Positions 16,698 to 25,434 are shown, counted from the stretch's first letter. The stretch: DNA of 64,000 bases from Nostoc desertorum CM1-VF14 (GCA_019359245.1 JAHHHR010000006.1:175088-239087); one strand, 5' to 3'. Numbers and translations are program-made. The notes: a model not told the origin generated them from the letters alone.

Positions 16698-19283
16698 ATG
16701 GCAAGAAAAAAATCTAAATTACGGAAAATCAAACGCTTTTTAAGTGTACTGCTGCTTTTGGCTATGTTCTTAGGAGCGGGGTTATTGTCCCCCACTTTTG
16801 CATATGTAACTGCGGAAAACTCAATTGTTCAAAGCTTGGCCGATGCCCAAAAGTTGGTGGAAGAGGGCAGTAAATTTTATGAAGATGAACGGTTTGCTGA
16901 AGCTGCTAATTCTTGGCAACAGGGTATCTCTGCATTCAAAGCTCATGGAGATGAACAAAGACTTGCGATCGCACTGGGTAATCTCTCATTAGCTTATCAG
17001 CAATTGGGACGGTGGTCAGAGGCAGAAACTGCGATCGCTCAAAGTCTCAACTTATTACAAACTGCTAAAAATATAGATAGCAAAGACTCCTCACAAATTT
17101 TAGCCCAAGTCCTAGATATCAAAGGTCGCCTGCAATTGGCTCAAAGCAAAGCTGAAGATGCCTTGGATACTTGGCGGCTCTCACTTGATATTTATGCCAA
17201 AATCGGCGATGAAAGGGCAGTTCTTCAAAATCGGATTAACCAAGCACAAGCTTTGCAAACTTTAGGATTTTATCGTCAAGCCGAGAAGACGTTAAGAGAA
17301 AGTACCCAGATTCTCCAAAGTCAACCCAACTCACCTGTTAAAGTCGCAGCTTTGCATAGTCTCGGTAATGTCGTGCAAGTCACTGGTGATTTAGAAACAT
17401 CTCGGCAGATATTGCAGCAAAGTTTAGAAATAGCTTCATCGTTGCAAGATCACGAAGCGATCGCTGATATTCTCCTCAGTCTGGGTAATACAGCCCGTGT
17501 TCAGCAAGACACGCAAACAGCGATAAAATATTATCAACAAACTATCAACACTGCAACCTCACCCACTACCCGCATCCAAGCTCAAGCCAATCAATTAAGG
17601 CTACTACTGAAAACTGAGCAATTGTCAGCTTTCCAAACATTGTCCTCTCAAATTAAAACTCAGCTTAAAGACTTACCCGTTACTCGGACATCGATTTCTG
17701 CCCGCATTAACTTTGCCCAAAGTCTAATGCAATTCCGAAAAAAAACCACCGCAGACACTTCCTCATGGTTAGACATTGCCCAATTACTGGCAACTGCTAT
17801 TGAGCAAGCAAAAAGTTTGCAAGATAAACGTACACAATCCTATGCTCTTGGTGTTTTAGGCCAAGTGTATGAACAAACTCAACAGTTGTCTGATGCCCAA
17901 AACCTCACCCAACAAGCCTTGCTCATCGCTCAAGCTATCGATGCTAAAGACATTGGCTATCAATGGCAATGGCAACTGGGACGTTTGCTTAAAGCTAAGG
18001 GAGATACAAAAGGAGCAGTAGCAGCTTACACAGAAGCAGTTAATAACCTCCAAGCCCTCCGTAGTGATTTAGTTGCTGTGAACTCTGCGGTGAAATTTTC
18101 CTTTAGAGAGGAAGTTGAACCAGTTTATCGGGAGTTGGTTGATTTACTTTTGCAATCTCAAGGTAATCAAGTTAGCTCAGAAAATCTTGCAAAAGCCAGC
18201 AATACAATCGAATTACTCCAAATAGCAGAACTAGAAAACTTCTTTCGCAACAACTGTTTGAATGCTCAAATCCTTAATCCAAAAAAAGATCCAAAAGCAG
18301 CAATTATTTATCCATTTATTTTGCCAGACCGATTAGAGGTCATTTTCCAGTTGCCTCAACAGCGTTGGTTGCATTACAGTACCCCTGTAGTTAAAAAAGA
18401 AGTGGAAACTACTTTAAAGCAACTACAGGAAAATCTACCCAAACCACACACGCTGCGACAGGTTCAGTCTTTATCCCAGAAGGTTTACAAATGGCTGATT
18501 CAACCTGCTGAAGCTGCCTTAGCTGAAAGTAACACTCCTACTTTAGTATTTGTGCTGGATGGTTGGTTGCGAAATATTCCGATGGCAGCTCTTTACGATG
18601 GTAAACAGTATCTAGTTGAGAAGTATAACATTGCACTCACCCCCAGTCTGCAACTGATTGAACCCAAAACATCACAGAAGGAATTCAAGGCAATAGCCGC
18701 AGGATTGAGTGAAGCAAGTTCGGGATTTTCTGCACTACCCAATGTCAAACTTGAATTAGAACAAATCCGCTCTCAAGTCCCTAGCAGCATCCTTCTGAAT
18801 CAAGAATTTACCAGCAAAACTTTGCAAAACCGGATTAATTCTCTACCTTTCCCTATCGTTCATCTTGCAACTCATGGTCAGTTTAGCTCGAAAGCTGAGG
18901 AGACATTTATTGTCGCTTGGAATGAGCGTATTTATGTCAAAAAGTTAAATGAGTTAGTGCGAACGCTAGAGCAAAATAGACCCGAAGCAATTGAATTGCT
19001 CATTCTTAGTGCGTGTCAAACAGCTGCTGGGGACGAACAAGCTGCGCTGGGAATTGCTGGTGTTGCTTTTCAGGCAGGAGCACGCAGTACGATCGCTTCT
19101 TTGTGGAACTTAGATGATGAGTCTACTGCTGTGTTGATGAGTCAATTTTACCAAGAGTTAGGCAACAAAAACCTGACTAAAGCTGAAGTACTCCGTCGCG
19201 CCCAGCTAGCTCTTTTGCAAAATCCCAAATACAAACGTCCCAGGTTTTGGGCCCCCTATGTTCTTTTGGGTAATTGGCTTTGA
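16698..19283 (+). CDS. TPR-CHAT protease-like protein (exported or anchored)
   Basis: The ATG at 16698 has an excellent ribosome site (AAGGAGGG) and gives 861 residues. An in-frame TTG at 16641 that would overlap the previous stop is less likely. A signal anchor (about residues 11-33) is followed by about ten TPR-like helical repeats (40-450), then a CHAT domain (about 560-860), the caspase-like fold named after HetF. The catalytic pair is present: His726 in HLATHGQFS and Cys773 in LILSACQTAAGDE, followed by the conserved GIAGVAFQAGARSTIASLW. It should be a cysteine peptidase with TPRs sensing a partner. Its position directly behind the hemagglutinin gene suggests a role in exoprotein control, which is inference. 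Confidence 0.9.
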   Translation: MARKKSKLRKIKRFLSVLLLLAMFLGAGLLSPTFAYVTAENSIVQSLADAQKLVEEGSKFYEDERFAEAANSWQQGISAFKAHGDEQRLAIALGNLSLAYQQLGRWSEAETAIAQSLNLLQTAKNIDSKDSSQILAQVLDIKGRLQLAQSKAEDALDTWRLSLDIYAKIGDERAVLQNRINQAQALQTLGFYRQAEKTLRESTQILQSQPNSPVKVAALHSLGNVVQVTGDLETSRQILQQSLEIASSLQDHEAIADILLSLGNTARVQQDTQTAIKYYQQTINTATSPTTRIQAQANQLRLLLKTEQLSAFQTLSSQIKTQLKDLPVTRTSISARINFAQSLMQFRKKTTADTSSWLDIAQLLATAIEQAKSLQDKRTQSYALGVLGQVYEQTQQLSDAQNLTQQALLIAQAIDAKDIGYQWQWQLGRLLKAKGDTKGAVAAYTEAVNNLQALRSDLVAVNSAVKFSFREEVEPVYRELVDLLLQSQGNQVSSENLAKASNTIELLQIAELENFFRNNCLNAQILNPKKDPKAAIIYPFILPDRLEVIFQLPQQRWLHYSTPVVKKEVETTLKQLQENLPKPHTLRQVQSLSQKVYKWLIQPAEAALAESNTPTLVFVLDGWLRNIPMAALYDGKQYLVEKYNIALTPSLQLIEPKTSQKEFKAIAAGLSEASSGFSALPNVKLELEQIRSQVPSSILLNQEFTSKTLQNRINSLPFPIVHLATHGQFSSKAEETFIVAWNERIYVKKLNELVRTLEQNRPEAIELLILSACQTAAGDEQAALGIAGVAFQAGARSTIASLWNLDDESTAVLMSQFYQELGNKNLTKAEVLRRAQLALLQNPKYKRPRFWAPYVLLGNWL

Positions 19284-19674
19284 GCCATCACCACTTGAAG
19301 TTGTGAGAGTTGGAGTTAAGTTTTTGTTTATTTACTTAAGCAGATGCGATCGCATCAACTGACAATTCGATTGTATCGATTAACAATGCCATTGCATCGG
19401 CTAACAATTCGATTGTTTCAATTAACAATGCCATTGTATTGGCTGACAATGCGATTGTTGCGGTTGACAATTCGATTGTATCGACTGACAATGCCATTGC
19501 ATCGGCTGACAATTCGATTGTATAAATTTATGTAAATAAATGAGCAAGTTTTGCGTAAAACTAATGCGATCGCAACAGAGAATTATCCAGAGGTGACTGC
19601 AACCACTGTAAATCCATATTAGTAGTGTGACATAACCAAAAGTTTAGCGATCGCTGTTTGCTTAAAGGGGTGCA
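19284..19674. other. spacer with 21-bp repeat array A
   Basis: No gene is supported. The stretch carries the eight-unit 21-bp array (19360-19527), an AT-rich tail shared with the second array, HIP1 sites, and the upstream region of the second hemagglutinin gene (ribosome site AAAGGGG at about 19665). Confidence 0.6.
19360..19527. repeat. 21-bp palindromic tandem repeat array A, eight units
   Basis: Eight consecutive 21-bp units of consensus TRACAATKCSATTGTATCGRC. Each contains the inverted repeat ACAAT-nnn-ATTGT or a near version. The text before the first unit (GATGCGATCGCATCAAC) looks like a further unit carrying a HIP1 site. The last unit runs into GTATAAATTTATGT and TTTTGCGTAAAACTAA, which also follow array B (22779-22946). 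Units never contain stops, so both strands give spurious heptapeptide-repeat open frames. Confidence 0.9.
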
Positions 19675-22600
19675 ATGTCCAAGATAAATATTCATTGGGG
19701 CTGGTTTTTAGGAATTGCAATATGTGGTTCAAGCATTTGGAGTACAAATTGCGCTTTTGCCGACATTATCCCGGATGGCACTTTGCCTAATAACTCTAGT
19801 GTCAAATTAGAAGGGAACAACAGCATCATTGAAGGAGGAACCCAAGCAGGTGGCAATTTGTTCCACAGCTTTCGGGAATTTTCTGTCCCTCCTAACGGCG
19901 CTGCTTTGTTTAATAATGGTGCAAATATTCAGAATATTATCAGTCGGGTAACGGGTGGGTCAGTCTCTAAGATTGATGGGATAATTGGCGCTAATGGCAC
20001 AGCTAATTTGTTTTTGATAAATCCGTCGGGAATTATTTTTGGCCAAGGTGCGAGGCTGGATATTACTGGTTCTTTTGTAGGAACGACAGCTAATGCGATC
20101 GCTTTTGGCAATCAAGGTTTTTTTAGTGTTGACAATCTAAATACTCCTGAACTGCTGACGGTGAATCCTTCAGCTTTACTATTTAATCAAATGCGTACCG
20201 CATCTATCCAAAATAACTCAGTTGCTCCTTCTGGCTTAAATCCATCTTCTGAATTTACTGCTACGGGCTTACGTGTACCAGATGGTAAGAGTTTGCTGTT
20301 GGTAGGCGGTGATATCAATATAGATGGTGGAGGATTGTTTGCTTTTGGTGGGAGAGTCGAATTAGGTGGGTTATCAGGCGCGGGAACAGTTGGGTTAAAT
20401 AGCGATGGTAATAATCTGAGCTTGAGTTTTCCAGATAGTGTTGAAAGAAGTAATGTTTTCCTTCGCAATGGCGCTTTGGTAAGAGTTACTGCTGATGATG
20501 GCGGAAGTATTGCGGTTAATGCTCGGAATTTAGAGATGACAGGAGAAAGTTCCCTGGTTTTAGGGATAGAAAGTGGGCTAGGTTCTGATAATAGTAAGGC
20601 GGGAAATATTGAGGTTAATGCAACTGGAGCAATTAGTCTTGATAATGTGAGTCAAATTGCTAATCAGGTGCGACGAGAAGCAAACGGACAGGGAGGTGAT
20701 GTCAATATCAGTGCTAGCACGTTACAAGTGAAGGGAGGATCACAGGTGAGTACTGGTACTTTTGGTGCGGGTAAGGGTGGAAATTTAACCATTGATGCTC
20801 AAGATGTGCAAGTGATTGGTGGAAATGCCAATCAGCCTCCCAGTGGCTTGTTTGCTTCCGCAGAGCCAAACTCAGGAGATGCAGGAGACTTAACTATTAA
20901 AACTAATACCTTGCTAGTACGAGATGGAGCATTGGTGGTAACTAGTACTTTTGGTGCGGGCAAGGGTGGAAATTTAACCATTGATGCTCAAGATGTGCAA
21001 GTGATTGGTACAACCGCTGATGGTCAGTTTGGTAGTATCTTGAGTGCTGACGCATACGCAAACTCAACAGGGAATGCGGGAAACTTGACTATTAAAACTA
21101 ATACCTTGCTCGTGCGAGATGGGGCAGAGGTGAGTGCTAATACATATGGTGCGGGTAAGGGAGGAAATTTAACCATTGATGCCCAAGACGTGCAGCTGAT
21201 TGGTACAAGTATCAATAATCGGTTTTCTAGTAACTTAGGAACTTCTGCACAACGAAACTCAACAGGGGATGCGGGAGATTTGACGATTAAAACTAATACC
21301 TTACTAGTCAAAGATGGGGCACAGGTATCTACTGGCACTTCTGGTGCGGGTAAAGGGGGAAATTTAACTATTGATGCCCAAGACGTACAACTGATTGGTA
21401 CAAGTCTCGATAGTCGGTTTTTCAGTAACTTAAGAAGTTCCGCAGGGTCAAATTTAACAGGGAATGCAGGCGATTTAACAATTAAAACTAATACCTTGCT
21501 AGTCCGAGATGGGGCAAGCGTGAGTGCTGCTACATCTGGTGCAGGTAAAGGGGGAAATTTAATCGTTGATGCCCAAAACGTGCAACTGATTGGTACAAGT
21601 ATCGATAGTCAGTTTCCCAGTGGCTTGTTTGCTGACGCGAGGTTAAATTCAACAGGGGATGCGGGAGATTTGACTATTAAAACTAATATCTTACTAGTGC
21701 AAGATGGGGCACAGGTGAGTACTAGTACATTTGGTGTGGGCAAGGGGGGAAATTTAATCATTGATGCCCAAGACGTACAACTCATTGGTACAACTGCCGA
21801 TGGTCAGTTTCCCAGTGGCTTGGCTGCTTCCGCACAGCGAAACTCAACAGGGGATGCAGGAGATTTGACTATTAAAACTAATACCCTGCTAGTGCAAGAT
21901 GGAGCTGCAATAACCGTGCAGAGTTTAGAAACAGGAACCACAGGCAACATGACATTAAATGCTCGCTCTATCCGTTTAAACAACAACGCCATACTCAGCG
22001 CTAATACACGCAGCGCTAGAGTTGACCCAAATAAGGAGCAAGCGACAATTAACATTAACTCACAAGATTTGTTAATGAGCCGTAATAGCAACATCAGAAC
22101 CAACGCCAGGGGAGAAAACGTCATCGGCGGCAACATCAATATTGACACCGATTTCCTCATTGGTTTTGAAAATAGCGACATCAGCGCCAATTCTGCTAAC
22201 TTCCGTGGAGGAAATGTACGAATCAATGCCCAGGGTATCTTTGGTATACAGTTCCGAGATGTGGCATCTGATAAAACAAGCGACATCACCGCCACTGGAG
22301 CAAGTTCTGAGTTTAGTGGTAATGTAGAAATCAACACACCTGATGTAGACCCTAACAGTGGCTTAGTCAACCTGCCAACAATACCAGTTGACACCGAAGT
22401 AGCACAGACTTGTCAAGCTGGTGGAACTTTAGCTAAGAGCAGTTTTACAATCACTGGGCGCGGCGGCTTGCCTCCTAATCCAGGTGAAGCTCTTAACACT
22501 GATGCAGTGCAGGTAGATTTGGTGGCTCTCAATCCAAACAGTGATAACCCCCATCGCCCCTTTGTTCCCAACAAAATAACTACCCCCACATCAGAACCGA

Positions 22601-22728
22601 TCATAGAAGCTACTGGTTTGATGCTAAACCAAAAAGGGGAAGTCGTGCTGACAGCAAATCTTCCCACCAATACGCCTCATACTCCTTGGTTGAAGCCTGC
22701 ATCTTGTAAAGTAGTTCGTAATTCGTAA
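19675..22728 (+). CDS. hemagglutinin-type two-partner secretion exoprotein 2
   Basis: A paralogue of the protein at 13651, 1017 residues. It has a signal peptide (cut near CAFAD, about 30) and a TPS domain (about 31-190) with NPSGIIFGQG and NNGANIQNIISRVTGG. A beta-helix follows whose middle (about 364-750) is six near-identical 65-residue repeats: GAGKGGNLTIDAQDVQ, then a variable loop, then GDAGDLTIKTNTLLVRDGA. The C-terminal region shares PNSGLVNLP and GRGGLPPNPGEALN with its paralogue. The spacer loops (GTTADGQF, GTSINNRF, GTSLDSRF) are the variable part. It probably forms a long extracellular filament or adhesin. No TpsB gene is near. The gene is bracketed by the two 21-bp arrays. Confidence 0.9.
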   Translation: MSKINIHWGWFLGIAICGSSIWSTNCAFADIIPDGTLPNNSSVKLEGNNSIIEGGTQAGGNLFHSFREFSVPPNGAALFNNGANIQNIISRVTGGSVSKIDGIIGANGTANLFLINPSGIIFGQGARLDITGSFVGTTANAIAFGNQGFFSVDNLNTPELLTVNPSALLFNQMRTASIQNNSVAPSGLNPSSEFTATGLRVPDGKSLLLVGGDINIDGGGLFAFGGRVELGGLSGAGTVGLNSDGNNLSLSFPDSVERSNVFLRNGALVRVTADDGGSIAVNARNLEMTGESSLVLGIESGLGSDNSKAGNIEVNATGAISLDNVSQIANQVRREANGQGGDVNISASTLQVKGGSQVSTGTFGAGKGGNLTIDAQDVQVIGGNANQPPSGLFASAEPNSGDAGDLTIKTNTLLVRDGALVVTSTFGAGKGGNLTIDAQDVQVIGTTADGQFGSILSADAYANSTGNAGNLTIKTNTLLVRDGAEVSANTYGAGKGGNLTIDAQDVQLIGTSINNRFSSNLGTSAQRNSTGDAGDLTIKTNTLLVKDGAQVSTGTSGAGKGGNLTIDAQDVQLIGTSLDSRFFSNLRSSAGSNLTGNAGDLTIKTNTLLVRDGASVSAATSGAGKGGNLIVDAQNVQLIGTSIDSQFPSGLFADARLNSTGDAGDLTIKTNILLVQDGAQVSTSTFGVGKGGNLIIDAQDVQLIGTTADGQFPSGLAASAQRNSTGDAGDLTIKTNTLLVQDGAAITVQSLETGTTGNMTLNARSIRLNNNAILSANTRSARVDPNKEQATININSQDLLMSRNSNIRTNARGENVIGGNINIDTDFLIGFENSDISANSANFRGGNVRINAQGIFGIQFRDVASDKTSDITATGASSEFSGNVEINTPDVDPNSGLVNLPTIPVDTEVAQTCQAGGTLAKSSFTITGRGGLPPNPGEALNTDAVQVDLVALNPNSDNPHRPFVPNKITTPTSEPIIEATGLMLNQKGEVVLTANLPTNTPHTPWLKPASCKVVRNS
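20764..21928 (+). repeat. six 195-bp tandem repeats inside hemagglutinin gene 2
   Basis: The motif GGTGYGGGYAAGGGNGGAAA begins at about 20764, 20953, 21148, 21343, 21538 and 21733. Spacing is 189, then 195 four times, equal to 65 codons. Units are close to identical outside one variable loop, so unit number can change by recombination without breaking the frame. Confidence 0.88.
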
Positions 22729-22778
22729 TTCGTAATTTAAGATTCGTCAGATTGCAATCTAGTTTTTTTTTGCTCGAC

Positions 22779-22946
22779 TGACAATGCGATTGTTTTGACT
22801 GACAATGCGATTGCATCAACTAACAATTCGATTGTATCGACTGACAATTCGATTGTTGCGGCTAACAATGCCATTGTATCGACTGACAATTCGATTGTTG
22901 CGGCTGACAATGCGATTGTATCGGCTGACAATGCGATCGCATCGAC
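22779..22946. repeat. 21-bp palindromic tandem repeat array B, eight units
   Basis: Eight 21-bp units of the same family, orientation and number as array A. The last unit contains a perfect HIP1 site (TGCGATCGCATCGAC) where others have GCGATTGT or TCGATTGT. It is followed by GTTGTATAAATTTATGT and CTTTGCGTAAAACTAA, matching the tail of array A. Together they form a direct repeat of about 210 bp around the second hemagglutinin gene. Confidence 0.9.
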
Positions 22947-23005
22947 GATGAATTATGTTGTATAAATTTATGTCAAGAAATTAGTAAGCTTTGCGTAAAA
23001 CTAAG

Positions 23006-23116
23006 GGCGTTGCTGAATTGAAGTATGAATTCGGATGTAGAGATGTAGCACTGCTACGTCTCTACAAGGATTTTGGTATTATACAAAATCATTTTCATAC
23101 ATGAAACAGCAACGCC
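23006..23116. mobile_element. MITE-like element, GGCGTTGC family, copy 1
   Basis: Ends GGCGTTGCTG (23006-23015) and CAGCAACGCC (23107-23116) are inverted repeats, with similarity continuing inward (TATGAAT / TTTTCATA). The inner hairpin AGAGATGTAGCA / TGCTACGTCTCT is clear. Flanking AAACTAA and TTAGTTT extend the inverted repeat rather than forming a direct target duplication. The right end is 6 nt from the stop codon of the Gly-rich gene. Two relatives with the same outer GGCGTTGC lie at 25510 and 34549. Confidence 0.72.
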
Positions 23117-23122
23117 ATTAGT

Positions 23123-24862
23123 TTAGACTAAAGTGCTGTAGGACAAAGAGCTATCTGCAAAGATAAAATTCTCAAAGCCTTTTGTAGAGAGTGTAATAAC
23201 ATCTCCATTGTTATTAAAGTTGATGTTAGCTGGGTTTAGAGCATTGCCTGAAATTACACCAGAAAAAGTGAGTTCAGAGCGATTGAAAGCACTGAGGTCT
23301 AAGGTGTCAAAACCTTTTCCACCATCCACATTCCCAGTACCAAACCCTTTGAAGTAGTCATTTCCAGTACCTAAATCAATGTTGATACCGCCACCAATAG
23401 TAACTTTTTGTTGAACTTCATTGATGGTACTGGTGGCTGTAATTTTGTCATTGCCATCGCCAGTTTTAATCGTTCCTTTTCCATAAATGCCAAATGCACT
23501 ACCATCAATTGTTGCTATAGCCTGTCCGGTAATAATGTCACAACCATTTCCAGTATCAATTACTCTGTTGTTGAAGATGCCATAGGCGGTGAAGTCGGTG
23601 AACTGGGAGGGAACATCAGGAGGCGTTGTTGCTGTAGCCTTTCCGGTAATAATGTCATAACCATTTCCAGTATCAATTACTCCGTCGTTGGAGATGCCAT
23701 AGGCAATGGGGTTCTGGGATGAACCGTTGCCAGAACCAGTAATTGTGTCGTTGCCCTGCCCTGTGGTAATGGTGGCACCCTTCATGTTCTGGATACCAGT
23801 TGCATTACTGTTGGGGCCGCCAGTACCTGTGCCAGTGCCTATGATCGTGTCTTCTCCGTCTCCGGTATCCAGTTTCTTACTGTTAGTGATGCCAATTGCA
23901 GTACCGACGATGCCCCTGCTGTCACCAGTCCCAGTGATTGTGTCATTTCCCTTCCCAGTATTGAGACTGCCATTATTGCTGATGCCAGTCCCTGCACCGT
24001 TATCGTTGATTCCAAGTCCGTTGCCGGCAATGCCGCCGATACCAGTACCAGTAATCTTGTCATTTCCGTCTCCGGTATCCAGTTGCCCAGTGTTGCTGAT
24101 ACCTATCCCAAATCCGCCTTTGCCACCGAGGCGACCCTCACCACCAGTGCCGCCCTGACCAGTGCCAGTGATTGTGTCATTTCCATCCCCTGCATTCAGT
24201 TTGCCACTGTTAGCAATGCCAGTCCCTGCACCGCCATTGCCGCCACCGAGTCCGTTGCCACCCACGCCGCCAATACCAGTGCCAGTGATAGCATCATTTC
24301 CGCCCCCTGTATTTAGCCTGCCACTGTTAGCGATGCCATTCCCTACACCGCCGCCGCCGCCGCCACTGCCGTCACCGCCGCCACCGCCGCCCTTACTGCC
24401 AGTGCCATTGCCGATGATAGTATCATTGCCCAACCCAGTATTAAGGATGCCAATGTTACTGATGCCTGTCCCTGTACCGCCACCGCCGCCATCGCCGCCA
24501 AAATCATCATAAGGAAAAGGAGGCGGATCAGAAGGAGGCGGATTCCCGCCGTTGCCTCCACGACCCCCAATACCTTTGCCGATAATAGCGTCGTCGCAGG
24601 GCCCAGCATTCAGATTGCCATTATTGCTGATGCCGATTCCAGCACCGCCTTTGCTGCCATTGACGTTCTTACCGATAGCACCATCACCGCCTTTACCGCC
24701 AGTACCGTTGCCTTTAATGGTGTCCTTTCCTGAGGCTGTAACAATGAAACCTCCAGTTAAAATATCAATCCCAATTGCTGGAGATTTATTTGAATCTTCC
24801 CCTACGATTGTGTCGTTACCAGCAGTGCCTGTGAAATTGGGTGGAACCGTAAATCTAGGCAT
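23123..24862 (-). CDS. Gly-rich RTX-like repeat protein
   Basis: ATG 24862 follows the ribosome site AGAGGA at good spacing; an in-frame TTG six bases further upstream is less likely. The 579-residue protein begins with a short FTGTAGNDTIVGED block. About ten degenerate repeats of 38-60 residues follow, each combining GIGISNxGxLNTGxGNDxIxGxG with a Gly/Pro-rich run (up to eight Gly in a row), then an RTX-like end (about 490-579) with GGGINIDLGTGNDYF, GGKGFDTLDLS and FENFIFADSSL. GNDxI is the calcium-binding RTX-type element. No N-terminal signal is seen, which fits type I secretion. Calcium binding and export are inference from the repeats. Confidence 0.8.
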   Translation of the reverse strand: MPRFTVPPNFTGTAGNDTIVGEDSNKSPAIGIDILTGGFIVTASGKDTIKGNGTGGKGGDGAIGKNVNGSKGGAGIGISNNGNLNAGPCDDAIIGKGIGGRGGNGGNPPPSDPPPFPYDDFGGDGGGGGTGTGISNIGILNTGLGNDTIIGNGTGSKGGGGGGDGSGGGGGGVGNGIANSGRLNTGGGNDAITGTGIGGVGGNGLGGGNGGAGTGIANSGKLNAGDGNDTITGTGQGGTGGEGRLGGKGGFGIGISNTGQLDTGDGNDKITGTGIGGIAGNGLGINDNGAGTGISNNGSLNTGKGNDTITGTGDSRGIVGTAIGITNSKKLDTGDGEDTIIGTGTGTGGPNSNATGIQNMKGATITTGQGNDTITGSGNGSSQNPIAYGISNDGVIDTGNGYDIITGKATATTPPDVPSQFTDFTAYGIFNNRVIDTGNGCDIITGQAIATIDGSAFGIYGKGTIKTGDGNDKITATSTINEVQQKVTIGGGINIDLGTGNDYFKGFGTGNVDGGKGFDTLDLSAFNRSELTFSGVISGNALNPANINFNNNGDVITLSTKGFENFIFADSSLSYSTLV

Positions 24863-25033
24863 AATCAAAATCCTCTAAATTTAGATTAGTACTGAGCTTC
24901 TAAGTAGAGCGGCGTGAATACACTGTTGATTCCTCTGTGCGTCTGGAGCGGCTTTGCGTGAGATAAAAAGTATACCCCAAAATAGCTCGTAAAAGCCTCT
25001 TGTTAGCTTTAAAGTTGCAATGGGCATATTAAA

Positions 25034-25056
25034 TGTATACTTTATTACGGTATACA
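25034..25056. promoter_or_regulatory. operator-like inverted repeat upstream of a small gene
   Basis: TGTATAC - TTTATTACG - GTATACA is a perfect 7-bp inverted repeat, ending 3 nt before the ATG at 25060. It also contains a chance-level match to GTA-N8-TAC (25035-25048), the NtcA consensus. Its position suggests repression of the small gene or a role in the divergent spacer. Confidence 0.45.
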
Positions 25057-25059
25057 TAT

Positions 25060-25434
25060 ATGCCTACCCAAGATACAACACGCCGTTTGCCTCCTCAATC
25101 AATTAGTCAAGATATTACTTCATTGCACGGTTTTCAAACCATCAGCACATACAATACAACCCGTGCGGATGCCTCTGCTGCAAACTTACAGCAAGCTTAT
25201 CAAACTATGTTGAGTTTTCAACAAGCCGAAATCGAGAAACTAACTTTATACCGTGCTGCTGCTGATGCTGCGCGATTAGCAGAATGGGAATTTCATAATG
25301 CTGTATTAGCTATGAAAGAAGTTGTGCGCGGGCAATATGGGTCAGATAGCGATCAAGCTCAAGCAGTTGGACTGAAGAAAAAATCAGACCGCAAGCGTTC
25401 TAACCGTAAAAAGTCAGTTGTGGCTGTAAGTTAA
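25060..25434 (+). CDS. hypothetical protein with basic tail (124 aa)
   Basis: From ATG 25060 the protein has 124 residues; an upstream in-frame ATG at 25033 lies at the edge of an inverted repeat and is less plausible. The centre (about 40-95) is a long helix rich in Ala, Gln and Glu with coiled-coil character (LQQAYQTMLSFQQAEIEK, then LYRAAADAARLAEWEFH). The tail is strongly basic (KKKSDRKRSNRKKS). No signal peptide or membrane helix. It could bind nucleic acid or a partner through the tail. I recognise no family. It is divergent from the Gly-rich gene. Confidence 0.6.
   Translation: MPTQDTTRRLPPQSISQDITSLHGFQTISTYNTTRADASAANLQQAYQTMLSFQQAEIEKLTLYRAAADAARLAEWEFHNAVLAMKEVVRGQYGSDSDQAQAVGLKKKSDRKRSNRKKSVVAVS

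Larger units (their letters stand above)
22729..23122. other. spacer with 21-bp repeat array B and a MITE-like element
   Basis: No gene is supported. It starts with GTAATTCGTAATTCGTAATTT direct repeats after the hemagglutinin stop, then array B, its AT-rich tail, and the inverted-repeat element that reaches the stop codon of the minus-strand Gly-rich gene. Confidence 0.6.

Noticed and set aside
19360..19527. Possible CRISPR array
   Set aside because: Units are contiguous 21-bp repeats with no unique spacers, and no cas genes are near. The same holds for arrays B and C.
19344..19535. Open frames with heptapeptide repeats in array A, and similar ones in arrays B (22737-22931) and C (45576-45773)
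   Set aside because: A 21-bp stop-free repeat gives open frames on both strands automatically. No ribosome site, no non-repeat coding sequence.
23408..24878. Several Pro-rich plus-strand open frames and a second minus frame in the Gly-rich gene
   Set aside because: They are antisense or frame-shadow translations of Gly-rich repeats (GGN read backwards gives Pro/Ala). They lack ribosome sites and the minus-strand frame ends with a proper RTX-like C-terminus.
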